Part shown: piece after piece, positions 9,761 through 21,570 of the stretch
How positions within the stretch are numbered: position 1 is the stretch's first letter
How the letters are laid out: every line of letters starts with the position of its first letter
Assembly (NCBI GenBank): GCA_018398815.1
Contig: CM031604.1
Location: forward strand, 49,352,539-49,416,538
From: Conus ventricosus
Taxonomy: Eukaryota; Mollusca; Gastropoda; Neogastropoda; Conidae
DNA length: 64,000 bases
Direction: 5' to 3'
Notes under the pieces: generated by a model
What the model saw: only the letters and a program-made list of their open reading frames with translations
Told to the model about the DNA's origin: nothing
Databases searched by the model: none
Made by a program: the position numbers and the translations under genes

Positions 9761-10694
9761 ATTTGTCTGCGTTTTCTTGACACTTCGCTATTAATTACAT
9801 TGGAAATTTGTTTAGATTTCCACCTGCAGTCGCCTCACTTTACAACTAGATCTGTCGTATCTTTTCTAGCACTTTTCCCAGATGAACACGTTTCCAGAGC
9901 TCTGTTTGTAAGTAGTGTTATGCCACAAACACCAAAAATGTCTGTACTCAGAGCCCACAGCAGTTACAGCTGTCAAAGTACACAAGCACATTTAAATTTC
10001 AATTTTAATTTTATGATTGGTAGGTATGGGGTTTCAGTCAATTTGTGAACATTAATTCATAGTTGTTTCCCAATCTAAGTGAGGATACTTTTCTGTTAAA
10101 GGATATGTTGGCCTCGAAAGATGTGATGTCTTTGATTGACAGGTGTATCATTCGTAATGTACATTAGTCAGGCAAGATTTATCTGGTTCTCAGATCTAGT
10201 GTATTGCTAAAACAGCACGCATATTCTTTTTTGTGCAACACCTGCGATGTGTTGAAGCTGATAAGTAATGACAACAACAAAAATAAATGGCCTGCAATTT
10301 GGAACAAAAGTGTATTTACAGAAATGGTATGAAGCTACACACAACCTAGCCCATATACTGCTCACACAGGCAAAATTAAAATGGCACCAGGTCTGGAAGG
10401 TTAGTTTTCAAGTTGTCCTAAACATGCTTTCTCATTGGTTGATTGAGAGAGGAGCTTGGTGACAGGCCTATCTGAGCACTGGTGAGAGTATGAGTGTGTA
10501 ATTAAAGAATGGCCTGTGAAGTTTGGACGAGGAGTCGAATCCAAACCACAACCTGTGTGTGGATTACATGTGTGTATGTGCTGATTGTACCAGAACTAGC
10601 GCGCCCCAAAAAATTGGCAGCAAATTTCACCCAGTATTTTTTTTTCATACCACTGTAGTGTTGGTGGTTGTGACCAATGCTATCATCTCACTTT

Positions 10695-10722
10695 CACACA
10701 CACACACGTACACATAAATACA

Positions 10723-10769
<47 letters not shown>
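10695..10769. repeat. (CA)n microsatellite, imperfect
   Basis: Seventy-five bases of CA repeats with a few TA and GTA interruptions in the first half. Confidence 0.95.
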
Positions 10770-10772
<3 letters not shown>

Positions 10773-11979
10773 TGGTGATAGGCGTACATCAGTCTACCCT
10801 GCCCCTCGCCACGCTTTGCCATACACATGTGCTAAGTTCAGCGTCATGCAAGTTTGGGTCCATGTGAGAGACAAAAGCAGTTCAGACAATAAAGAAAGTA
10901 TGGAGTCAATAGTTAAATATCTGCTTCAAAAAATACTTTCATTATGAGTGATGTAGCGATGAACCGAGAAAGGCAAAAAGTTCCCTGCTTGTATTGAACA
11001 TAATGCTTTTTCCATATGCTTCTGCCTTTTGAATTTTGATAGACAAGCACTCCTGCCACAAGATGAGGAGAGAGGCCACGATGGAACTAATCACACTGCT
11101 AGGTTACTTCTACTTTCAGAGGAGTTATGACCTAGCGGCATGAATTCTTTGAAACTGCTCTGTAAATGGAAACAAAGCTTTGAATGTGGCGCAAATTTGC
11201 CGTGGAAATAAGAAAATGGAATTGTTGCCCTTGATTACAGAAATGCTGAGCGTAGATCAAATGGGGATAAAATACGTGGAGAATTGCTGACCTTTTTTTT
11301 TCATCCCATGCAAGAAGAAATGTTTTATTAATTATATATGGAAATGGATGTAATAGTCTAGAGTTTAGGACATAAACCTTTCACTTTTAGGATTGCAGGG
11401 TTTTGTCCCCTAGTACTTCATTAAAGTGTGAAGCAGTATTTTTCTGATCTGTTATGTCAGCACGAGCAGGACGGCTTGAGACTGAAACTTATCGTGTATT
11501 TACTCAGGCACAACATCTAATGTGAGTGTAAAGAAATTGGCTGTATGTTCATTTGCCCCTGTAACAGAAGGTAAAACATTGACCAAAGAGGCTCAGCGAG
11601 TTACTCAAAAAGCTTTTCTCTGTTAAGAGATCTTCTCAGACAAGGTAACTGTGGATATGGGTAAAAAAAACACTCTATAATCCATGTCAGAATTTAGTGT
11701 ATTATACACAAATCTTCTAGAACTCTTAGAGAGGAGATGAACACCTTCAGGTATTCACCACTGACTGCCCTCTGAAATGCCATGATTAACGCTCATCACA
11801 ATACAGTAGTTTATGTTCCGTGGTTTCCCACCCACCCTTACCCCTCTTCAGCCTGTCAGTCACAGGATGATTCATGATAATGATAGGAAAGTAGTTTGTG
11901 TATGCTTGCCGAGCTTAATTTTGAAGTCAATCATGCCAAGCTTCACAGCCTTAAGTCCATAGCGTGTATGCTCTTTCAG

Positions 11980-12625
11980 GACACATTCGTGGAGAGAGTC
12001 ATTGAACCACGCGTGCGACCCAGGCGACTACACAAACCCCCTCCTATGACGAAGCCATCAATGAGTCGGAGACAGAAAAGTCCAACAGCGACGATGAGGA
12101 AGAAGATGAAGATGATATTGACAAACAGGTGACATCCGAGGAGGAGAGTGAAGAACCATCTTCGGAAGAAGAGGAGGAGGAGGCAGAGGATGGAAACACA
12201 GCAGCAGCTCCAAAACCAGCACCACGACCTACAACACGTCCTCCCCCTCCCCAACCGCTGTTCCACTTCAACCTGGCATGCAACCCCAATCGGCCTACCC
12301 GGGGTACCCCCCAGTGGGCTACATGGGCAGCTACCCCATGGCTCCAGGGCAGTTTGTGCCCATTGTGGCAGCTGCACCACCAGGTCAGCAGTTTCCACCC
12401 CCAATGGCCGGGCCAGGTCACCCTCCCCCTCGATACCCCGGACATCGACCTGCAGAGAACATTCGACCCACAGACCCACCCATCTATTCCTACCTCGTCC
12501 AGCGTGGATACACACCGCTGGATGCCGGACAGGACGGGCCATCAAACACCAGCCGTTCTCAGAGCTCTTTGGACGACGTGGACAGGAACGCTGTGTCCAG
12601 TGGGGTGGAATACATGAGGAGGTAG
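11980..12625 (+). CDS. Terminal exon of the unrecognised host gene
   Basis: The exon begins in phase after CTCTTTCAG and reads D-T-F-V-E-R-V, then P-S-Y-D-E-A, an acidic Asp/Glu run (about 12060-12200) and a Pro/Thr stretch. It ends with a Pro/Gly/Tyr-rich tail with Y-P-G-Y-P-P, P-I-Y-S-Y-L and G-Y-T-P-L-D before TAG at 12623. Two frame changes are needed, near 12015-12040 and 12240-12265. Each equals one missing base, and the second lies in a C-rich run, so sequence error is a good explanation; a decayed gene is the alternative. P-S-Y-D-E-A and P-I-Y are common in cytoplasmic tails. I do not recognise the family. Confidence 0.65.
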
Positions 12626-13920
12626 GAGTTTTGGACTGCAACCACAGGTCCTGGACGTTTGTCTGTACTCCTGTCCAAGAACAGCTCTATACACAATTCA
12701 GTCCCATCAACACGCTTCCTTGAGTAGACTGATTTGTGAACAGCTTGGCCTCAGGATGTTCACTGGCATGCTGCTTACAGGTTTGATACGCAACGGGGAG
12801 AAGATTTTATTTGTATACATTTCTAATGTTTCAGATTTACGTAAGTTTATGCTGTGTGTGTGTGTGTGAGAGAGATAGAGAGAGAGAGAGATTATAATTG
12901 TCCTTTCGTAAACAAAACACGTGTGGATGATAGCCAAAGTAGAGTCAAGAATGCGTCTAAATGGTAGGTTATGAATGCATAAGTTTAAATGTGAAAATGA
13001 CCATGGTGGCGATCATGATGGTGGGGAAAGGAGAGGCAGTGTTGGTATACACTCAGTTATGCATGAACACATTTTCTTCAGAATTTACACCAGTATGTCT
13101 AAAAATGCATTCTGACTTCTTGAAAAGTTTCAGTAGATTATGCTGTCTGTGCACCCAAGTTCAGACCACATATCAGGAAAGAATTGAGAATGTTGATTTT
13201 ATATTTACTATTATTTCGTAGATCATGAACAAGAAACAGGTTTCACAAATTTGTTGCCAGTGTCTTTGTCATTCCAAAGACCTTTGCTGTTGTGGTTAAC
13301 TCAAAGTTTTGAAATGTTAACAAAATAATGTGGAGATCATTGTCCAGAACAGCGTTATTTCTATGTATACAAGTCGTTATTTGTATGTAACAAACATCCT
13401 AGTGAATTTTAATCATGTCTTTGCTGGTTTTGAACACTTGTTATTCTCTGACTTGTTTTCATTTTATCCGGTTTCTTTTTTACATTTACTAGAATAATGG
13501 CATTGCGTCGTAAGTTCCAACCTTTAAATGTTTTATGTACAGACAGATTGTATTATTGATTACTTCCTTCTTAACTTTTATGTTTTTTACAGTCCATCAT
13601 AGAATTAAGATGTCAAATTGCATTGGTTTCCATCCAAATTCAGTGTGCCATGTAAATATTTGTACATTTATCATGCTGTTAACTAAACCTATCTTATGTA
13701 ATTCAACTACAAAGCACTTCAGTTACATTGAGACTATTGTAAATATCATTTTTAAATGCATCCAGGAAACACAGTCAAGTGAACTCAATCAAAATTTGAC
13801 CAGGATGAAATGATCTCCCCTGATTCGTTTCTGTTCCTGTATCGTCTCCCTTCCATGGGGAACAATTGAGCTATTGATTGCTGTATCATAGATTATCAAT
13901 AAAAAGCCTTTTCTTCAATT
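12626..13920 (+). other. 3' UTR of the host gene
   Basis: AT-rich sequence follows the stop for 1.3 kb without a convincing reading frame and ends near an AATAAA signal at 13898-13903. A GT/GA microsatellite is at 12855-12890. Confidence 0.55.
13898..13903 (+). terminator. Polyadenylation signal AATAAA
   Basis: Canonical hexamer in TATCAATAAAAAGCC followed by T/G-rich sequence, 1.27 kb after the host gene stop codon. It is the best candidate 3' end for the gene at 9234-12625. Confidence 0.55.
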
Positions 13921-14065
13921 AACTATCAACACATGTTCTGTTACAAATGGTTAACTGTTTGTAATCTACAGGAAATGTCATTTTGAGGAAGTAACTTACC
14001 ATTTTGAAGTATGAATTTATTTGTTTTATACACGTCTTAGTCCTCTGAATTCCCTGGGGAACATA

Positions 14066-14993
14066 GGGCCGCAACCACACTCGTCCAGCGGACACGGTTT
14101 CGGGAGATCCTCGTCAGCTCAGCCCACGTCATTCCGGTAACCTTCACTTCTGCATTGCCTTCACTTCTGCATTGGTACTCCTTCGCCATGTCTGTCTTGG
14201 TCTTCCCACTTTTCTTTTGCCCTGAGGGTTCTATTCAAGGGCTTGTCTTGTGATGTTGGATGGAGACTTTCTGAGGGTGTGACCAGTCCATTCCCACTTC
14301 CGTTTTCTGATTTCTGATTCTGTTGGAACTTGCTTGGTCTTGTTCTACAGTTCTGTGTTGGCAATAACATCTGGCCATCTGATGTTCACAATGTTTCGCA
14401 GACATCTGTTGATAAATGTTTGGAGTTTGTGGGTGTTTGTCTTTGTTGTTCGCCACGTTTCAGAACCATATAGGAGGACAGATTTCACATTTGAGTGGAA
14501 GATTCTGATCTTGTTGTGGAGTGAAAGGGCAGAGGAATTCCAGATAGGCCGTAGCATAATAAAGATGTGCCTGGCTTTATTGATGCGGCTCTTGATATCC
14601 TCATCTGTACCTCCATCTTTGCTGACCACACTGCCGAGGTAGACAAACTTGTCAACTTCAATGATGTCTTCCTGTTGTAGTCGTAATGGGTCTCGTTGCT
14701 TGTGACTCTCATGGCTTCTGTTTTCTTTATGTTGATTTGGAGGCCTGTCTTTCCTGCTTCTTCTGCTACCCGGCACAGCTTCTCTTGTGTGTCTTGCTGT
14801 TTGTGGGAGAGAAGGCTGATGTCGTCGGCGAAGTCCAGGTCTTCCAGTTGCTTGGTGAAAGTCCACTGGATTCCTGTCCTCTTGCCGTCTGTAGACTGCC
14901 GCATTATCCAGTCAACGACCATCAGGAAAATTGTCGGCAATAGTAGACACCCCTGACGGACGCCATTTTGTACAGTGCACATGATGTCAGTTT
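14066..14993 (-). mobile_element. LINE (non-LTR retrotransposon) RT fragment, 5' truncated
   Basis: Minus-strand frames at 14982-14485, 14866-14345 and 14456-14235 together cover the late RT and C-terminal part. Motifs in order: G-V-R-Q-G-C, then D-F-A-D-D-I (the catalytic FADD box), I-N-I-K-K-T, then V-Y-L-G-S-V-V with D-I-K-S-R-I, L-L-Y-G-S-E-T-W, R-C-L-R-N-I and a Trp/Arg-rich end. The reading shifts frame at least twice. The 5' two-thirds, including the endonuclease, is missing. It abuts a second LINE end at 14994. Confidence 0.88.
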
Positions 14994-15830
14994 AATAATA
15001 ATAATAATAATGGGGATTTATATAGCGCCTTCCACGGCACAAGGCGCTTTACAAAGGCAGAAAAAATACAATTGCTAAATGTAAAGAAAATGCATTGAAA
15101 AACGGCTCAGAAATGAAAAACAAAGGCTCTCTCCCATTCTCTCCCACGCGCACACACACTCTCACGCACAGACACACAATACACAACAGCCGCAACAAAC
15201 ACAAACTACTAAGCGATCCACAAAAACAACAAGAGTCAATCAACTATCTGGTAATGACTGTCTTCTTAGTATTATTTGAAAAGGTGGGTTTTCAGGGAGG
15301 TTTTGAAGGAAGAAAAGGTTTGAGAATGTCTTAAGTCATAGGGGAGTTTATTCCAGAGTTTGGGAGCTGCGTATGAGAAAGCTCGTTCGCCATGCTGTTT
15401 ACGATGGGGACGGTAACTGGGAAAGCGGAAGGTCCTGGTGTCGGTGGAGGAGCGGAGCATTCGTGATGGGACATATACTTGAAGGAGATCGGAAAGATAG
15501 GCAGGGCATCGCCAGTGAAAATCTTGAAGCAGAGACAACAACATTTGTATTTAATTCTTTCTTCAACGGGAGCCAGTGCAACTTTTTCAGGAGAGGGCTG
15601 CAGGGTTGGGTCCTAGGAGATTTGCAAATGAGACGGGCTGCAGAGTTCTGTACACGTTGGAGGGGTTGGATGACAGTTGAGGGACAGCCAAGGAGAACAC
15701 AGTTGCAGTAATCTAGCCTTGAAAGGATGTATGATGAAACGAGAGTTTTTGTGGCGTCTTCAGTGAGATAGGGTCGAATAGCAGCAATTCGTTTAAGTTC
15801 CATGTAAGCTAACTGACAAGTTTTTGTGAC
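14994..15830 (-). mobile_element. Second LINE 3' end (CR1/L2-like), 5' truncated
   Basis: Minus-strand readings carry S-R-L-D-Y-C-N, L-Q-R-V-Q-N-S-A-A-R-L and L-H-W-L-P-L, then L-R-S-S, A-A-P-K-L-W-N-K-L-P and F-K-T-S-L-K-T-H-L-F. This is the standard C-terminus of CR1/L2-group LINE proteins. The 3' UTR ends in the widespread ATTTATATAGCGCC hairpin region and a TTA microsatellite (14994-15011), as expected for this group. One frame change lies near 15480. Confidence 0.88.
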
Positions 15831-16218
15831 ATTCTAGTAAAAGTGTTTGGAATATAATACATTGGGAATGGGAGGGGGTGCGGTGGGGAATATGATGAAT
15901 TAAAAAGGAAAAACCTTTGAGGAAAACAATTGAAAAAGAGTTTCATGTCCATAAAGGACTCATCTTCACTTTTTCAATCAGATTACCTTGTGGAACGGCC
16001 ATGTCAGTGCTTTTTTTTGTTTCATTATTTCTTTATTTTAAGAAGATGGTGTAAAATGTGATATTTACTTTTGTTTCATTGTTTTAACAAAATGCTTTAT
16101 AACATGCTTTGTGGATAAATTTGTACAGCATCATGGTTGTAAACTTAACCTCAAAGGTACTTTTTAACCATTGAAGGTGGTGGTTGTGTTCAACTGTCCC
16201 TCTGTCTCCTCTTTGTAG
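15831..16218. other. Non-coding spacer before the 16219 exon
   Basis: AT-rich, nothing recognised apart from a pyrimidine-rich lead into the splice acceptor. Confidence 0.5.
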
Positions 16219-16371
16219 GTTGGAGATGGCATAGCATTGATAGGAGAGGAAGAAGATCCTTCTGTTCAGAACAAACCATCTTTGGTTCCCTCCTGCATCC
16301 CTCCTCCTCCTCCTCCTCCTGCTGTTCCTCCATCCCCACCCACACTCCTTTCCCACCTTTTTCACCCTTAA
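16219..16371 (+). CDS. Probable terminal exon, unrecognised protein
   Basis: A pyrimidine tract ending CTCTTTGTAG precedes a 50-codon open stretch starting in phase 0. It reads V-G-D-G-I-A-L-I-G-E-E-E-D-P, a mixed part, then a seven-proline run from CCT repeats, and stops at TAA 16369. The clean acceptor, ordinary protein-like start and in-frame stop favour a real exon. The entry phase matches the exit phase of the exon at 9385, so it could be an alternative last exon of that gene; it could also belong to another gene. No domain is visible. Confidence 0.4.
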   Translation, partial: VGDGIALIGEEEDPSVQNKPSLVPSCIPPPPPPPAVPPSPPTLLSHLFHP

Positions 16372-17600
16372 GATGCTTTGTGTGCATATGTGAGTGTGTG
16401 AATGTGTGTGTGTATGAGTGTGAATGTGTGTGTGAGCTCAATAAGATGGAACCAGGAGGTCACTCTGTGTGCTAATAAGCAGCTACTGCTTGCAGCATGA
16501 TTAAACATTCATTTCTTGTATTTCCATTCAACAAGCTGTCGGACATCTTATCTAGAAATAGTTTATGTTCTTATTCATGTTTGGCTTACACACCTTCTGA
16601 AAGTGAACATGCCTTTAACTTTTTTTTTTCTCTCTCTCTCTTTTTTATGGTGTCAAAAACTACTAAAGTTTAAAAAAAAATTTGATGAAAGAAAAAAGTG
16701 GGTACGTTTGAGGGAATAACTTTAAAAAAACTTATTAATTTAGATGTATGTATATTTCAAACAAGTGCATCCGTGTTTGTAAAAGATTCAAGCAGATTTT
16801 GATTGAAATACTTTTTTTGTTTTAAATGAAAAACATCTTCTCAGAAGAAGCTGTGGAAAGGAGAGAAGTTTCCAAAATGGGGCTGTTTTCTGACAGCTAC
16901 TCCATTTTGGGGTGAGAATACTCCCATATCCCAAGAGCACATTCCAGGTGCATAGTTGTGTGTGTGTGTGTGTGTGTGTGTGGTTATGATCGTGTTTCTT
17001 GTCTGGAGAGAGGTGTGTGTGTGGAGGTTTTGATGGTGGTAGTGGTATGGTATGACTTTTGTGTATTTTGGGAGTGATTGTTTATATGATTATAACTGTG
17101 TTAGTGATCTGTCTGGGGAGTGAGTTTACAAGTGTGTTGAGTCAACGATACTGCCATCTTGGGTCAGTCATACCAAAAGAATTTTTAAAGTGTGAATTGC
17201 ACATATATTAACTCCCTGTTGTGCTATGAACAGGTTGTGCTATTCTTTTCATCTTCTGAAGTTGTACAGCAATCAATATTAATTTTATTGGTGATTTATG
17301 CATTTGTCTTATCAATTTTGCTATCAGGATTTTTAAAATGTATATTTGTTTAAGTGAGGGTGCATATGAACGTGGTTGTGCTGATATGATTTCCTGTTTG
17401 ATTGTTTGTCTGATTGTAAAATTTGTTGATTTTTCTTTTAGTCATTTGTATTGGTGTCTCTTGCTTCTGTAATTTACTCCAGTGAATATTGCTAAAATCA
17501 ATGGTGTCAATGATTCGAACAGTGTTTACACTCTGTCTATCAGTACAAGAAAGTTTTGTTTGCAAATTGAAAAAAAAAAAAACAACAAAAAATGTGCATG

Positions 17601-17635
<35 letters not shown>

Positions 17636-18137
17636 CACACACACACACACAAGGATAATATTCTCTGCAAAATGGTAAAGAACAGCTTCACACAGCCCTT
17701 TGGCCCTCCCTTATGTTTTTCTGGTGAAGGATTTGCCGGATGTTTTGGATCCTGAATGTGAGTGTTATTCCCTACTACTGATCCCCCAAAAGAAGATCAT
17801 GAGAAGGATCAGAATCATGTACAATGGAATTCGCAGCAGTTGGTCTGTACATGCATTGTATATTTCTTTTCCTCATGTACGGATGACACAGTTTGGCAGA
17901 AATGTTCATGCATCATTCTCAGTCATATTGTGTCAGTCCCATCAGGAACTGCAGCAAGTTCTGACAAGGCATCAGCTAGACAGTTTTCCAAGGTCTCACA
18001 GTACTGGGGGGGGGGGGGGGGGTCACATAAGCAAGAGAATGTCAAAACCTGTGAAATAGTTGAGTAAAGCTATAAATGCAATCCATCGATCCATAAGAAG
18101 GAGGGAAGAAGCCAAGATTCTGTGCGTCATGATTGTT
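16372..18137. other. Non-coding stretch with CA/GT microsatellites
   Basis: Contains GT repeats near 16960-16982 and a CA repeat at 17607-17652, AT-rich sequence, and a 17-base G run near 18006. The open frames at 17700-18067 overlap in several frames and show no domain. Confidence 0.5.
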
Positions 18138-18142
18138 TTAAA

Positions 18143-18156
18143 CCCTCTTGCATTCG
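18143..18156 (+). repeat. Left terminal inverted repeat of the piggyBac copy
   Basis: CCCTCTTGCATTCG, perfectly complementary to 19609-19622. The CCCT start is typical of piggyBac ends. Confidence 0.9.
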
Positions 18157-18418
18157 TTTCGCCCGTATCCGGCCGCTGTGTTTGTCTCCCCTGCTGTTCG
18201 TTCCGGCCGCAACCGGCCGTACGTGCCGCGTTACTTTCCCTCACACACTGCGACCTTGTTTTAAGTCAGGGCTGGCCAAAAATAAACGTGCATCCCTGAG
18301 AGGGTCCAATGAAATCTTAGCAGTAGTATGGGGTGTGGGAAACAACTCAATCACAAAGACTAGGGTCGTGAACTGACCGCATTCCATTGCTGCAGACGGC
18401 ATCGCCTCGTTTCTGAAA

Positions 18419-18954
18419 ATGGCGTCTGCTAGCGCTTCTACTGACGCCGATTTTTTTGATTATACGAAAGAGGAGTTGGATGATATATTACAAGAAGTAG
18501 AAAGATATGAAAGAGAGGAGTTAAATGAAAGTGATGTGGATGTTTGAGAGGAAGAAGAGGGAGAAGAAGGCAAAGAAAGTGATGAAGATGATGATGCGCC
18601 TTTGTTTGCGTTTGTGACCACGTGGCGACCGGCGACTTCCGCACCTGTGGTTCAGCCTTTTGAGGAAGAGACTGGGCCAAATCATGATTTGCCAGACACA
18701 GATGCACCTCTGGGTTATTTTTTCTCTTCCTGCTGCAGTTGTTTTTTACTACAGCTGCTGATCAGACGAACCTGTACGCCAGGCAGCAGATGGCAAAGCG
18801 GGGACAACCTGACCCACTTTGGCAGGATACGACACCTGCAGAGATGCGCGCATACGTAACCGTGCTCGTCATGATGGGGATCAAACGTCAGCCAAAACTC
18901 TGGTGCTACTGGTCGACTGATCTTCGGTTTAGCGAGCCACGGATCAGTGGGTGA
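18419..18954 (+). pseudogene. piggyBac transposase N-terminal remnant
   Basis: From the ATG at 18419 the reading is an acidic N-terminus, interrupted by an in-frame TGA near 18545, then continues through T-T-W-R-P. A one-base shift near 18735 leads to the DDE_Tnp_1_7 entry: T-N-L-Y-A, E-M-R-A-Y, V-M-M-G-I, then the Y-W strand, ending at TGA about 18952. The catalytic Asp residues, which lie further on in the family, are absent. The protein cannot cut or join DNA. Confidence 0.85.
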
Positions 18955-19608
18955 TGTCGAAAACACGGTTTCTGCCGTGCAGCAAACATGGTAGAAACCA
19001 TGGATCAAGAGTAGTGTTTACCATATTGGTGACATGTGACAGTGGTGACACCCTCCTGCCGTGTGTGACAGACACCACATTAGAGTGTAAAGAATGGATT
19101 TTACTTCTTTCTGTAACTGTGTATATTCCGGTGTTAAAAGTCGTTAAGTAGTGACAAACACACCTTTTAGGACGAAAAAAACCCCGTAAAGTTACCTGGC
19201 CCCATGTTTGAGTATGTGACAATCATGTGACACTTAGTGACGCCCCAAACTGGATTTACTGAGCCAGGACTGCTGTTTACAAGTTGAGGTAGGACACCCT
19301 TTGATGATTTATACTAACAAATGCATGCCAACAATGTTATTGTCTGTCTGGTGTATTATAGTAACATTGTCAACGTTTGATGTCCCATTGTTTTGTGACA
19401 AACAGGGTGACAATGACACCCACATGCATCCCAAACATGTGACATCTCTGCATTATGAAATATGATGTATTAGAATTTTGCATACTAAATTTGACAGTGC
19501 TGCAGTGGAAACTTTGTCCACTACAGCCTTTCAAAGGCAGTAGGCGAGTTTTAGCTTAAATTTCTCAAAACAATACGAATACTAGGAGCAGTTCTAGGCT
19601 GGAAAATG

Positions 19609-19622
19609 CGAATGCAAGAGGG
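19609..19622 (-). repeat. Right terminal inverted repeat of the piggyBac copy
   Basis: CGAATGCAAGAGGG directly followed by TTAA. Confidence 0.9.
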
Positions 19623-19969
19623 TTAATTCTGTGAATATTTATTGATTGTTCTCTTCATTTATTTGTTGATCATCTTATCAGATTTCTTTTGATGGCATCT
19701 GGGAGCATAATGATACTGTAGCTATAGAGTGATGTTTCTTAATTACATGTGTACCTATGTAAGAGACTGACTTTTCTCCTTCCTGAAAATCTATTCATCT
19801 GGCAGCAGTTGCACAAGTAATTATTTCTTTTAATCTTGAGATAGTCACAATGCCTATATCTGTATTTATGAGTATTTCAGTGCGTATTTTGGTGAATATT
19901 TCAGTGCATGCATGACAGAGAAACTATGTGTCTCAGTTGTTTGTGAGTGTCCTTCTTTCAATCAATGAA

Positions 19970-20275
19970 TGTGTGTGTGTTTGTATGTGTGTGTGTGCTG
20001 CTTTGGGTTTTTTTCTTTCAGTTTTTCTTTAGGTATTCTGTGTGTGTGTTTGTGTGTGCTGCTTTGGTGTTTTTCTATTAGTTTTTCTTTAGGTATGTTG
20101 TGTTTGTGTGCTGCTTTGGTTTTTTTCTTTTAGTTTTTCTTTAGGTATGTTGTGTTTGTTTTGTGTGTGTGTGTGCTACTTTGTTTTTTTTCTTTTAGTT
20201 TTTCTTTAGGTATGTTGTATGTGTGTGGTGAACACTCCTTTAGTTTTTTTCTGTTAGTTTTTTTTTTTGTATGTT
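19970..20275. repeat. Degenerate 52-65 bp tandem repeat
   Basis: About five units of TGTGTGCTGCTTTGG followed by a T-rich part ending CTTTAGGTATGTTG. Starts fall near 19997, 20058, 20110 and 20175. Unit length varies through the GT part. Confidence 0.85.
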
Positions 20276-20276
20276 G

Positions 20277-20283
20277 TATATAT

Positions 20284-20348
<65 letters not shown>
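20277..20348. repeat. (TA)n microsatellite
   Basis: About 72 bases of TA repeats. Long TA runs can extrude as cruciforms and are often mis-sized in assemblies. Confidence 0.95.
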
Positions 20349-20352
<4 letters not shown>

Positions 20353-20479
20353 GATAAATCTTTCATATCCCGAATGTCATTGTATATGCCTTAATGGTTG
20401 ATGATTTTAATTCTAAGCTTGAGGTGCATATGAATAAGATGGAGTGTTGTGTACCACTAGTGCAATTCTAAAATATATT

Positions 20480-20745
20480 ATTCTTCACAATAATTATTGT
20501 CTATTGTGGTTGATGATTTGAAAACATATCATTCTTCACTGTAATTGTTATTGTCTATTATGGTTGATGATTTAAAAACATATCATTCTTCTCTATAATT
20601 ATTAATGTCTATAATGGTTGATGATTTAAAAACATATCATTCTTCACTATAAATCTTATTGTCTATTATGGTTTATGATTTAAAAAACATATCATTTTTC
20701 ACTATAATCATTGTCTATCATGGTTGATGATTAAACATAGAAATC
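20480..20745. repeat. 54 bp tandem repeat
   Basis: GTCTAT recurs at 20499, 20553, 20607, 20661 and 20713, a 54 bp period that shortens in the last unit. Each unit has TGGTTGATGATTTAAAAACA and CATTCTTCACTATAA. Confidence 0.92.
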
Positions 20746-21122
20746 TCACTTTCTCATATTTATTCGTAATTTTAAAGTGTTGATTTGTAAGAATACAATC
20801 TTTTTTTTAGAAATAGCAAGATTATTAATCTTATTGTGGTTTTTTTCCCCTGTGACATTATATTATTAGCAGTATTTGCAAATATTTTTTCTGTGACAGT
20901 GTCATGAATAAACAGAAAAATCTTTGATACTATAATGAAATGTAAAGTGTTGTGTGTTGATTTTTAGCATAGCAAAAATTATCAAATAGTTTCAATTTTT
21001 AATTAATGTCAGATGCAGATTTTGTTGAAATTTAACTGAAACACACTCTTGCACTTCATGAACAATATAGAATATGTTCTGTTTATATTAAGAAATGCAT
21101 TACACACACACCACAAACGTGT

Positions 21123-21169
<47 letters not shown>

Positions 21170-21331
21170 ATTCTTGCTTGGCTTTGGTCTGTTGTGCCTG
21201 TCCTTTGAAACTGTTTTTCAGCGTGTCATTTTGTTTGTGGAGAGGAAGAGTAGCTGATTTAATCTTCAGCAAAGTTTGATCAGCTGATTTTCTTGTCAAA
21301 AATCTGTCCATGTACCATCCTCCCCTCTCTG

Positions 21332-21408
<77 letters not shown>

Positions 21409-21442
21409 ACACACACACATGAACAGTCTCTTTTTCTGTTCT

Positions 21443-21496
<54 letters not shown>

Positions 21497-21570
21497 GTTC
21501 TCTTCTCCCTTCCTGTCTCTCCTGTCTTGTAACTTGTTTGTCCTAGTTTGTTTGGCGGACTCACTAACAA
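20746..21570. other. AT-rich stretch with CA and CT microsatellites
   Basis: No gene seen. CA repeats lie at 21122-21168 and 21374-21402; CT repeats lie at about 21338-21374 and 21444-21494. Confidence 0.8.

Larger units (their letters stand above)
9386..11979 (+). other. Probable intron between host exons
   Basis: GT at 9386-9387 and a pyrimidine-rich CTCTTTCAG acceptor ending at 11979 bound this 2.6 kb stretch. It holds a CA microsatellite (10695-10769) and a short dispersed hairpin motif at 9709-9760. No exon inside is supported. Confidence 0.55.
18138..19626 (+). mobile_element. Internally deleted piggyBac transposon
   Basis: Terminal inverted repeats CCCTCTTGCATTCG (18143-18156) and its complement (19609-19622) are bounded by TTAA, the piggyBac target site (18138-18141 with one extra A on the left; 19623-19626 on the right). 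The 1.5 kb length is well below that of a full element, and only the N-terminal part of the transposase is present. The rest is AT-rich non-coding sequence, so this copy depends on enzyme made elsewhere. Confidence 0.88.

Noticed and set aside
17700..18067. Overlapping open frames before the piggyBac copy
   Set aside because: Two frames look equally plausible and neither shows a domain; no convincing exon borders.
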